A DNA stretch of 64,000 nt from Alphaproteobacteria bacterium (GTDB taxonomy: Bacteria > Pseudomonadota > Alphaproteobacteria > Rs-D84): the NCBI GenBank assembly GCA_009784235.1, contig WRCC01000001.1, positions 62,001 to 126,000 of the forward strand, in the 5' to 3' direction. Below the pieces are notes generated by a model that saw only the letters and a program-made list of their open reading frames with translations, had not been told where the DNA came from and made no database searches. Each line of letters opens with the position of its first letter. Position 1 is the stretch's first letter. A program made the position numbers and the translations under genes. This document shows, piece after piece, positions 1-10,549 of the stretch.

Positions 1-146
1 TTTTTTTCACCCGTCATTTTGTCTTTCCATTGTTCGCTGGTTGCCAATGACAACGACGCGACTTTCTGTCCGGACGACATAGTGCGGATTTGCGGGTCTT
101 GACCCAGATTCCCCAGCAATGTTACTTTGTTAATACTGCCTGCCAT
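1..146 (-). CDS. ssb: Single-stranded DNA-binding protein, N-terminal fragment
   Basis: The minus-strand frame starts at the ATG at 144-146 and runs off the left edge of the window. The first residues read [20 protein letters not shown], the typical start of bacterial SSB (beta strand 1 of the OB fold followed by the G-N-L-G-x-D-P turn). SSB coats single-stranded DNA in replication and repair. A ribosome site (AAAGGAT) lies just upstream of the start. Only about 48 codons are visible, so the DNA-binding core and acidic tail cannot be judged. It lies downstream of eno and the small membrane protein on the same strand. Confidence 0.9.
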   Translation of the reverse strand, partial: MAGSINKVTLLGNLGQDPQIRTMSSGQKVASLSLATSEQWKDKMTGEK

Positions 147-208
147 TTCATATCCTTTCGGTTTGTATAAAGGGAATTTAAGCGGAAAAAAGTCGGCGAC
201 GCAAGGGG

Positions 209-1730
<1,522 letters not shown>

Positions 1731-1771
1731 TCAAGCCCAAAATTTCATTAAAAACGCAACTCGATTTATGA

Positions 1772-1783
1772 TATAATGCCCGT
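1772..1783 (+). promoter_or_regulatory. -10 box placed for a leaderless autotransporter mRNA
   Basis: TATAAT at 1772-1777 is followed by only six bases before the ATG at 1784, so transcription should begin at or next to the start codon. No clear -35 box and no ribosome-binding site are seen. Confidence 0.55.
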
Positions 1784-4700
1784 ATGTTAAAAAGATATTT
1801 TCCAGTTTTACTAGGATTCTATGCCTTTGGCGCGCATGCATCGACAAACCCACCATCGGGCGTTTGGGATAATGTGAATAATACAGGCGCGGAAATTACA
1901 TCCGGATTCTATAATTATACATCGTCTGGCGATATGATTGTTAACGGCGCATTTATTGTGGATTCTTCGGCCGACGCATCAAATCCAACGACTGCGACCG
2001 TGACAAGCGGTGCGTTCACGACGTTGAATATGGGCGGTACGAATGATGGCACTTTGTCGAATGCTTCGACTGGCGGTCTGATCATAACTGCAACAAATGG
2101 AATAAGTATTGCAAATGGGTTGGCGGCCATAATTAATTCGGCCGGAACGATGACATTGGACCCAGGTGCCGGACAAACCATAAATGCGGCAGCATTGGTG
2201 TCCGGGCCATTTGGCGCGATTGATATTCAAAACGGAACGAACTTTGTATTCGGCGGATATAATATTCCGCCTGGAATGTTTGCGACTGGGCCATTCACGG
2301 CCGGTGGGTATGTCGGGCTTTATTCGACGGGTGGATTGAATATTGGATACAGTGCGCCGGGTGGTGGTTCGGGTGATATTTATTTTTCATCGGCCACGGA
2401 TACAACGATAAATATTACATCTGATGCAGATGTTTATATCGGCGGTGCGCTGAATACTGCATCTGGATATGATTTAAATTTATCAACCGGCACAGGTTCC
2501 AGTGCGGTCGTTGTAACGATTGCGGGCGCCGTGAACAATAATGGAAATCTGGTCATTGGTGGTACAAATTCGACTGACAATATTTCATCAATAACAATTG
2601 GCGGAACGATAATTTCAAACGGCAATATGTCATTGACGACAAACAATGGCGATATCACGCTGGCTGATGTCAACAGTGGTGGCGCTTTTTCTGCAACCGC
2701 GAATGGTAATTTGTCGTTGGGTTCTTTTAATAACCTGCTTGCGACATCGGGCGCGGTGAATTTAATTGCACAGACCGGAAATATTAATGCGACTGGAACA
2801 ATTTCAAACCAAGCAACAGGTGCGACATTCGCAGTCAGTTCCGGCGGCGATATTACAATCGGCGGTAATCTTTATAATTCTGGAAATATGATGACGGTTG
2901 ATGCGCCGGGCGCAGTGTCAATTGCTGGTACGATGAAGAATGATATGGTTGGCGGCGGCGGTACATTGAATATCGGTACGATTACTGGACCGGTGGCCAG
3001 TTTGACCGTCGCGGGTGGCGATGCATCAAATCCGTCGTTTGCAAATCTGGATAATTTTGCAGCGTATGTCACGGGCGCGTCGAATTTTGCGTATGGTATT
3101 GATAATGGCACGGCACCGTTTGCGTCAACGTTCTTGCTGCAAACTGGAACATTGACTTTTTCGGGTGATGATTCTGCAACGACATTGATGACGCGATTCC
3201 TGCAAAATAATTTGAATTCTTTCACGCTGAATATTATGGCCGGCGATTTGCAGTCGCAATCAATTTCAAATGGTGCATTGAATGCACTGGCGACAATGAA
3301 CATTACCGCTCAACACATTGCAACCGGCGATATTACAAGTTCTGGCGCATCGATGATAATCAATTCGACCGCAACTGATGCGACGACTGGAATTATCGCG
3401 ACCGGAAATATTACAAATGGAACGGGGATTTTTGATTTAATATCGGCATCTGACCTGGAAATTGACGGCACCGTATCAAATGCTGGCACAATGTTAATCA
3501 GTGGTATTGATGGTGTTACAATCGGCGGCCTTGTATCCAACAGCAACAAATTAATGATAACCAGTGCGACGACAACGAGTGGAATTATCACACTGAACGG
3601 CGGCATTTTGAATGCGGGCACATCGACTGCAACATCGTGTATTTCTGGTGCGGATTGTGATTTATTTGTGAACGCTTATGCATTATCCATTACCGGCACA
3701 ACGACAAATAATTCCGGAACCCTGTTGCTGAAAACAAATGGCGTGAATGATGTAAATATCGGTGCGCTTGCTATAAATGGTGGTTGGGCTGGTATCGATG
3801 TAAATAATAATTTAAATATCAATGGTACGACCATGGTGGCATCTGGCGCAGCATCAACGATTAATTCAAATGTCGGTAACATAATTGCATCTGGAAATAT
3901 TACAAACGATGGCAATTTGGATATTACAGCCGGTGGCGCATTTGATTTTACCGGGTATGATATTATCGCATCAAGTGGTGCGAACACGCATATCATTGCG
4001 AACACGGTATCTGGCGGTGCAATTCAAAGTGGCGATGATTTTATAATTACTGCGGCGAACGGCATAACACTGGTTGGTGGCGTTGTGCAAGACGCGGGTA
4101 ACATGACATTTAATACCACATCGCTGAATATTACAAATGGCGGGATAAGCGCGGGCAGCAATCTGCTGATTTCATCTGCAATGTTTAATAATACATCCGG
4201 CACAGCAATTATGCCGGGCATTACATCCGGTACGCCGAATAATTGGTATCCATGGTTGGCGGTTGATGTTGCGGGTGATGTATCGGGCGCGGTGAAATTC
4301 GTCGGCCTGGGCACCATGAACATTGGTGGTAATTATGTGTTTGGTAATACGTCTGGCTTGGACGTTGCAGTATTGCCAGCGTCGGTTTATGGCGATATAC
4401 CAGGACGTAATTATTATGCAACGGTGAATACTGATACAACATCTGCAAATTTTGGCCAGATTACAAATACCTTTAATGGCAATTCGTCATCCGCATTGAT
4501 TACCGTTGGCGGACAATTTATCGAAGAATTAACCACCATTGTTGCGGGCCAAGTTGGCGTTTCTATATTCGATATAATTGATTCTGGTACAGCGATATGG
4601 TTGCTGCACGCCGATGGCGGTGTTTCGGAGAGCCTTGGCATGCGGAATGTTGATGTTATGTTCTGTAATATCGATGGTACAAAATGTTTTAATTATGTGA

Positions 4701-6058
4701 ATGCAATACGCGATTCAAATGGAAATTTGGTTGCGACATCGCCAATAACAACAACGACGGATGCAAATGGGTTGCCGATTTATTTAACCGTGCGTGATGG
4801 TGAAAATATATATATCGTGTTTGATTCCGAATTCGGCGGTCCGGCCAGTATATTCAAGATTCAGCCAATTGTCGGCCGCGACCCAAGTTTTACGGGCGGC
4901 GAATATACATCCGCGGGTGCGTTGGATAACTTGGTCGATGGATTACTGATTAATGCAGGATTCTTGAACAATACGCCGGTCGAAGCAATTCCAATTGCAG
5001 CCGACGGAACGATTTTTGCAACCATGGCCGAAGAATTATACAAACGCATGGATTATTATATAACCAGTCGCGACACGACAACATTCACAGCATTTTCAAA
5101 ATTGTTCCAGCCGACAGAACTGGATAAAATCACAGCAATGATTAACGTTTCGGAACATGCGACCCGGCGTGCTTTTTCAAACCGTATGTTCGAAGAATTC
5201 CTGTGGAATCGTAATCGTAATCGTGAACGGGTTTGGGGCGATGTCGCATTCGGAAGCTTTAATGGCCAAGCATCCGGCGACCGTATTGAAATAACCGCCG
5301 GTATTGATACCCAGTACGACAAAAGCACGATATTGGGCATTATGGCGAATGTGAATTTTATGGAATCCAAATCGCATGATACGATTGATTTGTCATATGG
5401 TTCGGTATCACAACCGGATGGATTCCGCGATGTAAAGGTTACAAATACCAATATCGGCTTGGGTGCATATATGCACAGCAGAATCAATCAAGAATTCCGT
5501 TATTATGGTAATCTGCGTTTGAATTTAGATATGTTTGATATATCGCGTTCGCAGACATTTATGGGCAACATAAATGGCAAAGCAACGGCGTTTTCGGTAA
5601 CAACAGAATGGGGATTGCTGCATGATTTATGGTTGCAATATTTCGTGGGTAATTTGTATGCGCGCGCCGGATATAATTTCGGATTCGATATTGATGAAAA
5701 GGTTGCTGGTTCCGAATATATGAAACTGCGCCACGATGGACACTTTATATTGACACCTGGGTATGAATTAACGGCGGGCAAAAAGATATACATGTCGCCC
5801 TGGGTGTCGCTGAAACCATTTATCGGCGTTGGCGTAGAATATGATGTTGGTGGATTTAATTCGATGAATTATAAATTTAGTCCAGCGCAGCAATATACAA
5901 CGTATGATGTTGATATGTCGCGGCTGTGGCTGTCTGGTCGCGTGGGCGCTGAACTGGCGGGCGTCTCTGGATGGCACTTTACCGCAGATTATGAATACAA
6001 GTATAACGAATATATAAAGGTTAATACGTTCAGAATTGCCGGAGCATACAGGTTTTAA
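1784..6058 (+). CDS. Autotransporter (type Va secretion) with long beta-helix-like passenger
   Basis: A 1424-residue outer-membrane protein. Residues 1-20 are a signal peptide (MLKRYFPVLLGFYAFGAHAS). Residues about 25-1000 are low-complexity, Gly/Asn/Thr/Ile-rich, with recurring short units such as GNITNDGNLDITAGG and GGNLYNSGNM, as in parallel beta-helix passengers. From about residue 1148 (RVWGDVAFGSFNGQ) to the end there are amphipathic strands typical of the autotransporter barrel, and the last two residues are RF, matching the C-terminal aromatic needed for BAM insertion. Very few Cys and no recognisable enzyme domain, so adhesin or surface coat is more likely than protease. Probably leaderless. 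No partner secretion gene is nearby, as expected for this type. Confidence 0.85.
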   Translation: MLKRYFPVLLGFYAFGAHASTNPPSGVWDNVNNTGAEITSGFYNYTSSGDMIVNGAFIVDSSADASNPTTATVTSGAFTTLNMGGTNDGTLSNASTGGLIITATNGISIANGLAAIINSAGTMTLDPGAGQTINAAALVSGPFGAIDIQNGTNFVFGGYNIPPGMFATGPFTAGGYVGLYSTGGLNIGYSAPGGGSGDIYFSSATDTTINITSDADVYIGGALNTASGYDLNLSTGTGSSAVVVTIAGAVNNNGNLVIGGTNSTDNISSITIGGTIISNGNMSLTTNNGDITLADVNSGGAFSATANGNLSLGSFNNLLATSGAVNLIAQTGNINATGTISNQATGATFAVSSGGDITIGGNLYNSGNMMTVDAPGAVSIAGTMKNDMVGGGGTLNIGTITGPVASLTVAGGDASNPSFANLDNFAAYVTGASNFAYGIDNGTAPFASTFLLQTGTLTFSGDDSATTLMTRFLQNNLNSFTLNIMAGDLQSQSISNGALNALATMNITAQHIATGDITSSGASMIINSTATDATTGIIATGNITNGTGIFDLISASDLEIDGTVSNAGTMLISGIDGVTIGGLVSNSNKLMITSATTTSGIITLNGGILNAGTSTATSCISGADCDLFVNAYALSITGTTTNNSGTLLLKTNGVNDVNIGALAINGGWAGIDVNNNLNINGTTMVASGAASTINSNVGNIIASGNITNDGNLDITAGGAFDFTGYDIIASSGANTHIIANTVSGGAIQSGDDFIITAANGITLVGGVVQDAGNMTFNTTSLNITNGGISAGSNLLISSAMFNNTSGTAIMPGITSGTPNNWYPWLAVDVAGDVSGAVKFVGLGTMNIGGNYVFGNTSGLDVAVLPASVYGDIPGRNYYATVNTDTTSANFGQITNTFNGNSSSALITVGGQFIEELTTIVAGQVGVSIFDIIDSGTAIWLLHADGGVSESLGMRNVDVMFCNIDGTKCFNYVNAIRDSNGNLVATSPITTTTDANGLPIYLTVRDGENIYIVFDSEFGGPASIFKIQPIVGRDPSFTGGEYTSAGALDNLVDGLLINAGFLNNTPVEAIPIAADGTIFATMAEELYKRMDYYITSRDTTTFTAFSKLFQPTELDKITAMINVSEHATRRAFSNRMFEEFLWNRNRNRERVWGDVAFGSFNGQASGDRIEITAGIDTQYDKSTILGIMANVNFMESKSHDTIDLSYGSVSQPDGFRDVKVTNTNIGLGAYMHSRINQEFRYYGNLRLNLDMFDISRSQTFMGNINGKATAFSVTTEWGLLHDLWLQYFVGNLYARAGYNFGFDIDEKVAGSEYMKLRHDGHFILTPGYELTAGKKIYMSPWVSLKPFIGVGVEYDVGGFNSMNYKFSPAQQYTTYDVDMSRLWLSGRVGAELAGVSGWHFTADYEYKYNEYIKVNTFRIAGAYRF

Positions 6059-6062
6059 AAAT

Positions 6063-6087
6063 GGGCGCATATTTGCGCCCGTTTATT
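6063..6087. terminator. Bidirectional terminator between the autotransporter gene and lptB
   Basis: GGGCGCA/TGCGCCC stem with a short loop (6063-6080). A T-rich run follows on both strands, so it can end both convergent genes. Confidence 0.75.
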
Positions 6088-6816
6088 TTACATTGCGAAA
6101 TTTTCGCCCAGATAAACTTGCCGGACCATTTTGTCTTTGACGATTTCGGGCGTTGTTCCGTGCTTTAATATTTTTCCATCATGCAGAACATAAGACCGGT
6201 CGGTAATGCCCAGTGTCTCGCGCACATTGTGGTCGGTAATTATAACGCCCAATCCGCGGTTTTTCAATTGCGATACCAATTCGCGAATGTCATTGACTGC
6301 GATTGGGTCAATACCTGCAAACGGCTCGTCCAGCAATATAAATTTCGGGTCGGTGGCCAATGCGCGCGCGATTTCAACGCGGCGACGTTCACCGCCGGAC
6401 AGCGATGTCGCGCTGCTTTTGCGCAAATGCGCGATTGAAAATTCAGCCAACAAATCGTTCAGTTTTTGTTCGCGTTTGCGTTTGTTCGGTTCGACAACTT
6501 CCAGTATCGCCATGATATTTTGTTCCACGGACAATCCGCGGAACACGGAATTTTCCTGGGGCAGATATCCGATGTGCAACTGGGCACGTTTGTAAAAGGG
6601 CAGGTGGGTAATATCCTGGGAATTCAAGAAAATTCGTCCACCACTGGATTTAATCTGGCCCGTTATACAATAAAACGCAGTCGTTTTTCCGGCACCATTG
6701 GGGCCCAACAGACCGACGGATTCGCCGGTGCGAACTTCCAAAGATATATCGCGCAGTACCAGGCGCTTGCCATACGCCTTGGATAAATGCTCAACTTTTA
6801 ATATTGACTGCTTCAT
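6088..6816 (-). CDS. lptB: LPS export ABC transporter ATPase LptB
   Basis: A 242-residue ATPase that powers extraction of lipopolysaccharide from the inner membrane by LptFG. Visible motifs: Walker A GPNGAGKTT (about residue 40), Q-loop, signature LSGGERRRVEIARAL, Walker B FILLDEPFAGIDP and the switch region ITDHNVRETL, which together are typical of LptB and its close relatives. It overlaps the end of lptC by four bases (ATGA), so the two are translationally coupled. lptA, usually between lptC and lptB in alphaproteobacteria, is not present here. Confidence 0.95.
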   Translation of the reverse strand: MKQSILKVEHLSKAYGKRLVLRDISLEVRTGESVGLLGPNGAGKTTAFYCITGQIKSSGGRIFLNSQDITHLPFYKRAQLHIGYLPQENSVFRGLSVEQNIMAILEVVEPNKRKREQKLNDLLAEFSIAHLRKSSATSLSGGERRRVEIARALATDPKFILLDEPFAGIDPIAVNDIRELVSQLKNRGLGVIITDHNVRETLGITDRSYVLHDGKILKHGTTPEIVKDKMVRQVYLGENFAM

Positions 6817-7289
6817 AATCTTATCACCATTTCTCTTGTTCTTATTTTGTCGCCGTTGCTGGAATCCACGCTGACGTTGCCAGACAATAACATAGTATTT
6901 TGTGCGCGGTCATATACGCCTTTGTCAGCACGTATATTATCCGTAATTTTTTTACTGTTTTCAAATCGTACGGTTGTTGCACGAACCACGGCCATAAATA
7001 TTTTATCCGGACTGTCGAATTCTTGGTGTGCTTCACGTGCATGAATTGAAAAAGGATGACCGTTTTTATCCGTGCCGGCGAATGTTGGGTTTGTTATCTT
7101 GAACTGATTTCGCGTGACATCCGACATATTGACGGCGGTTATAGGTGTCCATAGTAAATTGTTTTTCAAAACTGCGCCCGCAACCAGCGCCGCAACCAAG
7201 ACCAAACCCCATCCGGTGAACATAAATTGCCACAGGCGTTGCAATCGCCGATGCTGGCCCGATATGATAAGTTGTCTTCGTTGCGTCAT
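6813..7289 (-). CDS. lptC: LPS export protein LptC
   Basis: A 158-residue protein with a basic N-terminus, one membrane anchor (about residues 25-45, WGLVLVAALVAGAVL) and a periplasmic domain of the LptC/LptA beta-jellyroll type: NPTFAGTDKNGHPFSIHARE, IRADKGVYDRAQNTMLLSGN and a final strand DKIRTREMVIRL. LptC bridges LptBFG and the periplasmic LptA. It is the first gene of the pair with lptB and is divergent from the exported protein gene at 7358. Confidence 0.88.
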   Translation of the reverse strand: MTQRRQLIISGQHRRLQRLWQFMFTGWGLVLVAALVAGAVLKNNLLWTPITAVNMSDVTRNQFKITNPTFAGTDKNGHPFSIHAREAHQEFDSPDKIFMAVVRATTVRFENSKKITDNIRADKGVYDRAQNTMLLSGNVSVDSSNGDKIRTREMVIRL

Positions 7290-7357
7290 ATCCCAACGGT
7301 ATTATAAAAAACTTTGATTTGCAATGGTTTTTCTGATATTATAGGTGGCAAGAGAGA

Positions 7358-8173
7358 ATGCTTTCCGTGAAAAGAATTTTTTTCATTTTCCTGATGTCCG
7401 CAATCGGATTTGCGTGCGTATCCAACCTGGATGCGGCTGTGACGATTACAAAGGCAGAACCCGTGGCAACCGCCCGCACGACATCTTCAAACACAGGGGG
7501 CAGTTTGGTCCCAAATGTAATCGGTCTGGTCACTGGTGTTATGGCCATGAATCAACAGATGAAATCATTGGGCGCAGAATGTGAACCATCAACGTCTGAT
7601 ATCGAATTTGTTTCCAATATGATGCGCGAATATTATAAAACCGGGGCGTCGGTTGAAATTCGTGGCGCATCGCCGTGTGAAGGCGCCAATACGTTTCAAC
7701 GCAGTGCCCAAGAAGCAGAAATGACAACTGGTATGACCGCATGCTTTGATACATGGCGTGGCGTGGGCAACGATGGTATGGTATGGGTCGGTGCACCACG
7801 CGCGACCAAGGCCAGTATTTGTAAAAAAGCGGGCGGCATTGGATGTGCGCAACGTGAAATGATTGTTGTGTCGAATGTATATGATATGTTCAATCTGATT
7901 GATTTTGGTCCCGAAGATTATCTGCCGGGCGAAGGGACACGCGCTGCGCGTTTGTTATCACTGGTCGAACAATGCTCAACATCGAAATTATCGGCACGGA
8001 AACGTTCAATGTGGGGCGATTTCTTAGTCACGACTGCTGGGGGACTGGGCACCACGACCGGAACTGCGGGCACGATGCAGGGCGTGAATCAGATATTACA
8101 GGCCGGTGGCGGTTCACCATTGGGCAGTATCGGTGGAATTGGTCAAATGTTGCTGCCATCGCTTACCAAATAA
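7358..8173 (+). CDS. Exported protein of unknown function
   Basis: A 271-residue protein with an N-terminal signal peptide (hydrophobic core FFIFLMSAIGFACV, cleavage near DAA). The mature part has several Cys (SLGAECEPS, ASPCEGAN, TACFDTW, SICKKAGGIGCAQ) and ends in a Gly/Thr-rich tail (GGLGTTTGTAGTMQG, GGIGQMLLP). I recognise no family. A TATTAT -10 box (7337-7342), with a TTGATT -35 seventeen bases before it, and an AGAGAG ribosome site support the start. It resembles the other Cys-containing exported proteins in this window (17294, 30146, 31835, 55779) in style, not clearly in sequence. Confidence 0.75.
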   Translation: MLSVKRIFFIFLMSAIGFACVSNLDAAVTITKAEPVATARTTSSNTGGSLVPNVIGLVTGVMAMNQQMKSLGAECEPSTSDIEFVSNMMREYYKTGASVEIRGASPCEGANTFQRSAQEAEMTTGMTACFDTWRGVGNDGMVWVGAPRATKASICKKAGGIGCAQREMIVVSNVYDMFNLIDFGPEDYLPGEGTRAARLLSLVEQCSTSKLSARKRSMWGDFLVTTAGGLGTTTGTAGTMQGVNQILQAGGGSPLGSIGGIGQMLLPSLTK

Positions 8174-8183
8174 ATAATTTTTA

Positions 8184-9506
8184 TTAATCACAGAAATAAC
8201 ATCCGCCGTGTGGTTCGCTGTGCGGTTGGGCCGAGAATAGGTTCTGCCATTCGGCCAGCGGTAATTCTTTTTGCGTGCCCAGCGTTATAATCGACGGTGC
8301 ACAAGACAGCATTTTTCGCGCGCATTCATTAATTCTTTCATTCGGCAGCATGTCAATCTTGCGCATAAAATCTTTCATATTATCCAATTTACCGTACAGC
8401 ATGTATCGGCTGGCGAAAAAGTCCGCGCGGCGGCCAGTTGATTCCAGTCCCATAACAATGCCGCCTTTTATCATTTCTTTGGCGCGGGAAATTTCTGCGT
8501 CCGATATCGGTGCTTTTTTCAGTCTGATTTCTTTGCATAATTCTGCAACTGCGCGAATCGCTGCATCCAGATTTTTTTCATCTGTCTGGCCTTCGACTGT
8601 GGCGATACCGATGTCTTCGAATGCAGTGGAATATGCGCCGATGCTGTACGCCAGTGCCAATTTTTCGCGAATTTCTTGGAATAGACGCGACCCCCACCCG
8701 GCGCCAAATGCAAACAAAAACATCCGAAAATCGTTAAGATTGCAACAGCATTTCGATGCCTGGGTCGGCCAGATTATTTTAAAATAACTGTGCGATAAAT
8801 CTGGCTTTGATGTGTGCGACAAAGCCGTAACATATGTTGAATGTTCATAGGCCGGCGCTGGTTCGCCGCGCCATTCTTTGGAACGAATTTCCAAATCGGC
8901 CAGTATGGATTCAGTATCTTCCAATTGGCCGCCGGATATAACGATAACCGATTTTTTGGATGTATAATGCGCGTGAAAATATTTTATTAAATCATCGCGT
9001 GTGATTCCTGTGACGCTGTCGATTGTTCCGGCAATATCATGCTGCATCCCGCCGCGAAATATGGAATTATTTGCATTCATTTCCAAAATCGCATCGGGCA
9101 TGTCTTGGTACATTTTGATTTCTTGGGCGATGACGCATTTTTCTTTTTCCAGTTCGGCTTCTGGAAATGTCGGGTGCAGCAATATGTCCGACAATATATC
9201 CATTGCCAGATTTTTATGTTGCACCGGCACAGTCGCGAAATAAGCCGTGGAATTATGCGAAGTATAAGCATTAATCGCGCCGCCGATATTTTCAATCGAC
9301 ATTGTGATTTCGCGCGCATCGCGTGTCGTTGTACCCTTGAACGCCATGTGTTCCAGCAGATGTGATATGCCGAACAATCGCGGGTCCGATTCGTTTCGCG
9401 ACCCGTTTTTTATATAAACGCCAATTGTTACCGATTCGAATCCGGGCAGCGAATCGATAATAACCGGTAATCCGTTTGTTAATGTGTAATATTTTGGTTG
9501 CAACAT
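8184..9506 (-). CDS. M16-family zinc peptidase (processing-peptidase-like)
   Basis: A 440-residue protein with the inverted zinc motif HLLEH in GISHLLEHMAFKGT (about residue 48) and the downstream glutamate in LEKEKCVIAQEIKMYQD, so the active site is intact. The C-terminal M16 half includes GWGSRLFQEIREKLALAYSI, the R/Y substrate-clamp region. Bacterial relatives are cytoplasmic or periplasmic oligopeptidases related to mitochondrial processing peptidase beta. It is close behind rsmD on the same strand (3 bases). A second M16 gene is at 15425-16705; in many alphaproteobacteria such pairs are adjacent, here they are 6 kb apart. Confidence 0.92.
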   Translation of the reverse strand: MLQPKYYTLTNGLPVIIDSLPGFESVTIGVYIKNGSRNESDPRLFGISHLLEHMAFKGTTTRDAREITMSIENIGGAINAYTSHNSTAYFATVPVQHKNLAMDILSDILLHPTFPEAELEKEKCVIAQEIKMYQDMPDAILEMNANNSIFRGGMQHDIAGTIDSVTGITRDDLIKYFHAHYTSKKSVIVISGGQLEDTESILADLEIRSKEWRGEPAPAYEHSTYVTALSHTSKPDLSHSYFKIIWPTQASKCCCNLNDFRMFLFAFGAGWGSRLFQEIREKLALAYSIGAYSTAFEDIGIATVEGQTDEKNLDAAIRAVAELCKEIRLKKAPISDAEISRAKEMIKGGIVMGLESTGRRADFFASRYMLYGKLDNMKDFMRKIDMLPNERINECARKMLSCAPSIITLGTQKELPLAEWQNLFSAQPHSEPHGGCYFCD

Positions 9507-9509
9507 TGA

Positions 9510-10064
9510 CTATACCTTTTTGATTATCAAAAAACGCGCGCGGCCGTATGTTTTGTCTTTCAGTATAATAAACGAATCTTGAATTTCTGGCTTCGAATCT
9601 GAATTTTCCATTTCCCAGATTATGATAGCACCAGGTTTTGCGATTTGCGACAATTTTAATATCAGCTGTTCACCCAGTTCCGGTTTGTTGTACGGCGGGT
9701 CGATGAAAATTACATCCGCGGCTGCGCCAAATTTATCTGCGGCCACGGTCGCATCAATCTGGCGAATGATTGGATTTCGGGCGATTCCCACCAGATTTTT
9801 ATTAATTGTTTTAATCGCATCTGAATCAATGTCGGTAAATATTACGTCATTTGCCCAGTCGCGCGATAGGAATTCAATCCCAAATTCACCGCTGCCCGCG
9901 AACGCGTCCCAGACTGTTTGTGAACGCATATTTGCGCCCAAAACTTCATCCAACATATTAAACAATGCGATGCGCGCTTTGTTTTGTGTCGGGCGGGCAG
10001 CGACGGGCAGGGCCAGCTTTCGCCCCCCGTATTTCCCAGAAATAATTTGCAATTTGGAATTCAT
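9510..10064 (-). CDS. rsmD: 16S rRNA (guanine-966-N2)-methyltransferase RsmD
   Basis: A 184-residue Rossmann-fold methyltransferase. It shows an N-terminal GKYGGRKLALPVAARPTQNK block specific to RsmD, the AdoMet loop DAFAGSGEFGIEFLSR (about residue 55) and the catalytic DPPYNKPE motif (about residue 125). It modifies G966 of 16S rRNA in the assembled small subunit. It heads a minus-strand pair with the M16 peptidase and is divergent from tadA. Confidence 0.94.
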   Translation of the reverse strand: MNSKLQIISGKYGGRKLALPVAARPTQNKARIALFNMLDEVLGANMRSQTVWDAFAGSGEFGIEFLSRDWANDVIFTDIDSDAIKTINKNLVGIARNPIIRQIDATVAADKFGAAADVIFIDPPYNKPELGEQLILKLSQIAKPGAIIIWEMENSDSKPEIQDSFIILKDKTYGRARFLIIKKV

Positions 10065-10111
10065 AGGGATAATATTATTTTATAATGATAAACAAATCAA
10101 ATCATAAATTT

Positions 10112-10549
10112 ATGGATGCAGCGATGCACCAGGCCCAAAAAGCCGCCATGCACGACGATGTTCCAATCGGCGCGGTAATTGTTTGCGGCGGGCACATTGT
10201 TGCGCGCGGCGAAAATCGTGTCCAGAAAAACCGCGATGCGACGCTGCACGCAGAAATTGTTGCCGTGCGCAGCGCATCGAAAAAATTGGGTAAAAAATTT
10301 TTGGATGACTGCGAAATTTATGTGACGCTGGAACCATGTGCGATGTGTGCAACTGCGATTTCATTGGCACGCATTGGTCGCATTATATTCGCCGCGCGGG
10401 ATGTCAAAGGCGGCGGAATCCTGCACGGTGCGCGCGTATATGAAACCCAGAAAAATTTGTGGAAACCAATCGTCGCGGAATTGCCCGAATATGCCGATGA
10501 ATCGGCCAGATTGCTTCGCGAATTTTTTAAGAAAAAAAGAAAAATTTAA
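10112..10549 (+). CDS. tadA: tRNA-specific adenosine deaminase TadA
   Basis: TadA makes inosine at the wobble position of tRNA-Arg(ACG). The zinc site is complete: HAE in DATLHAEIVAVRSASKK and PCAMC in LEPCAMCATAISLARI. The proton-shuttle Glu is in HAE. The substrate loop DVKGGGILHGARVY is also present. Length is about 145 residues from the ATG at 10112; an in-frame ATG at 10085 would add nine residues (INKSNHKF) but falls inside a TATAAT-like box. It converges on gpmI with a 4-base overlap. Confidence 0.93.
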   Translation: MDAAMHQAQKAAMHDDVPIGAVIVCGGHIVARGENRVQKNRDATLHAEIVAVRSASKKLGKKFLDDCEIYVTLEPCAMCATAISLARIGRIIFAARDVKGGGILHGARVYETQKNLWKPIVAELPEYADESARLLREFFKKKRKI

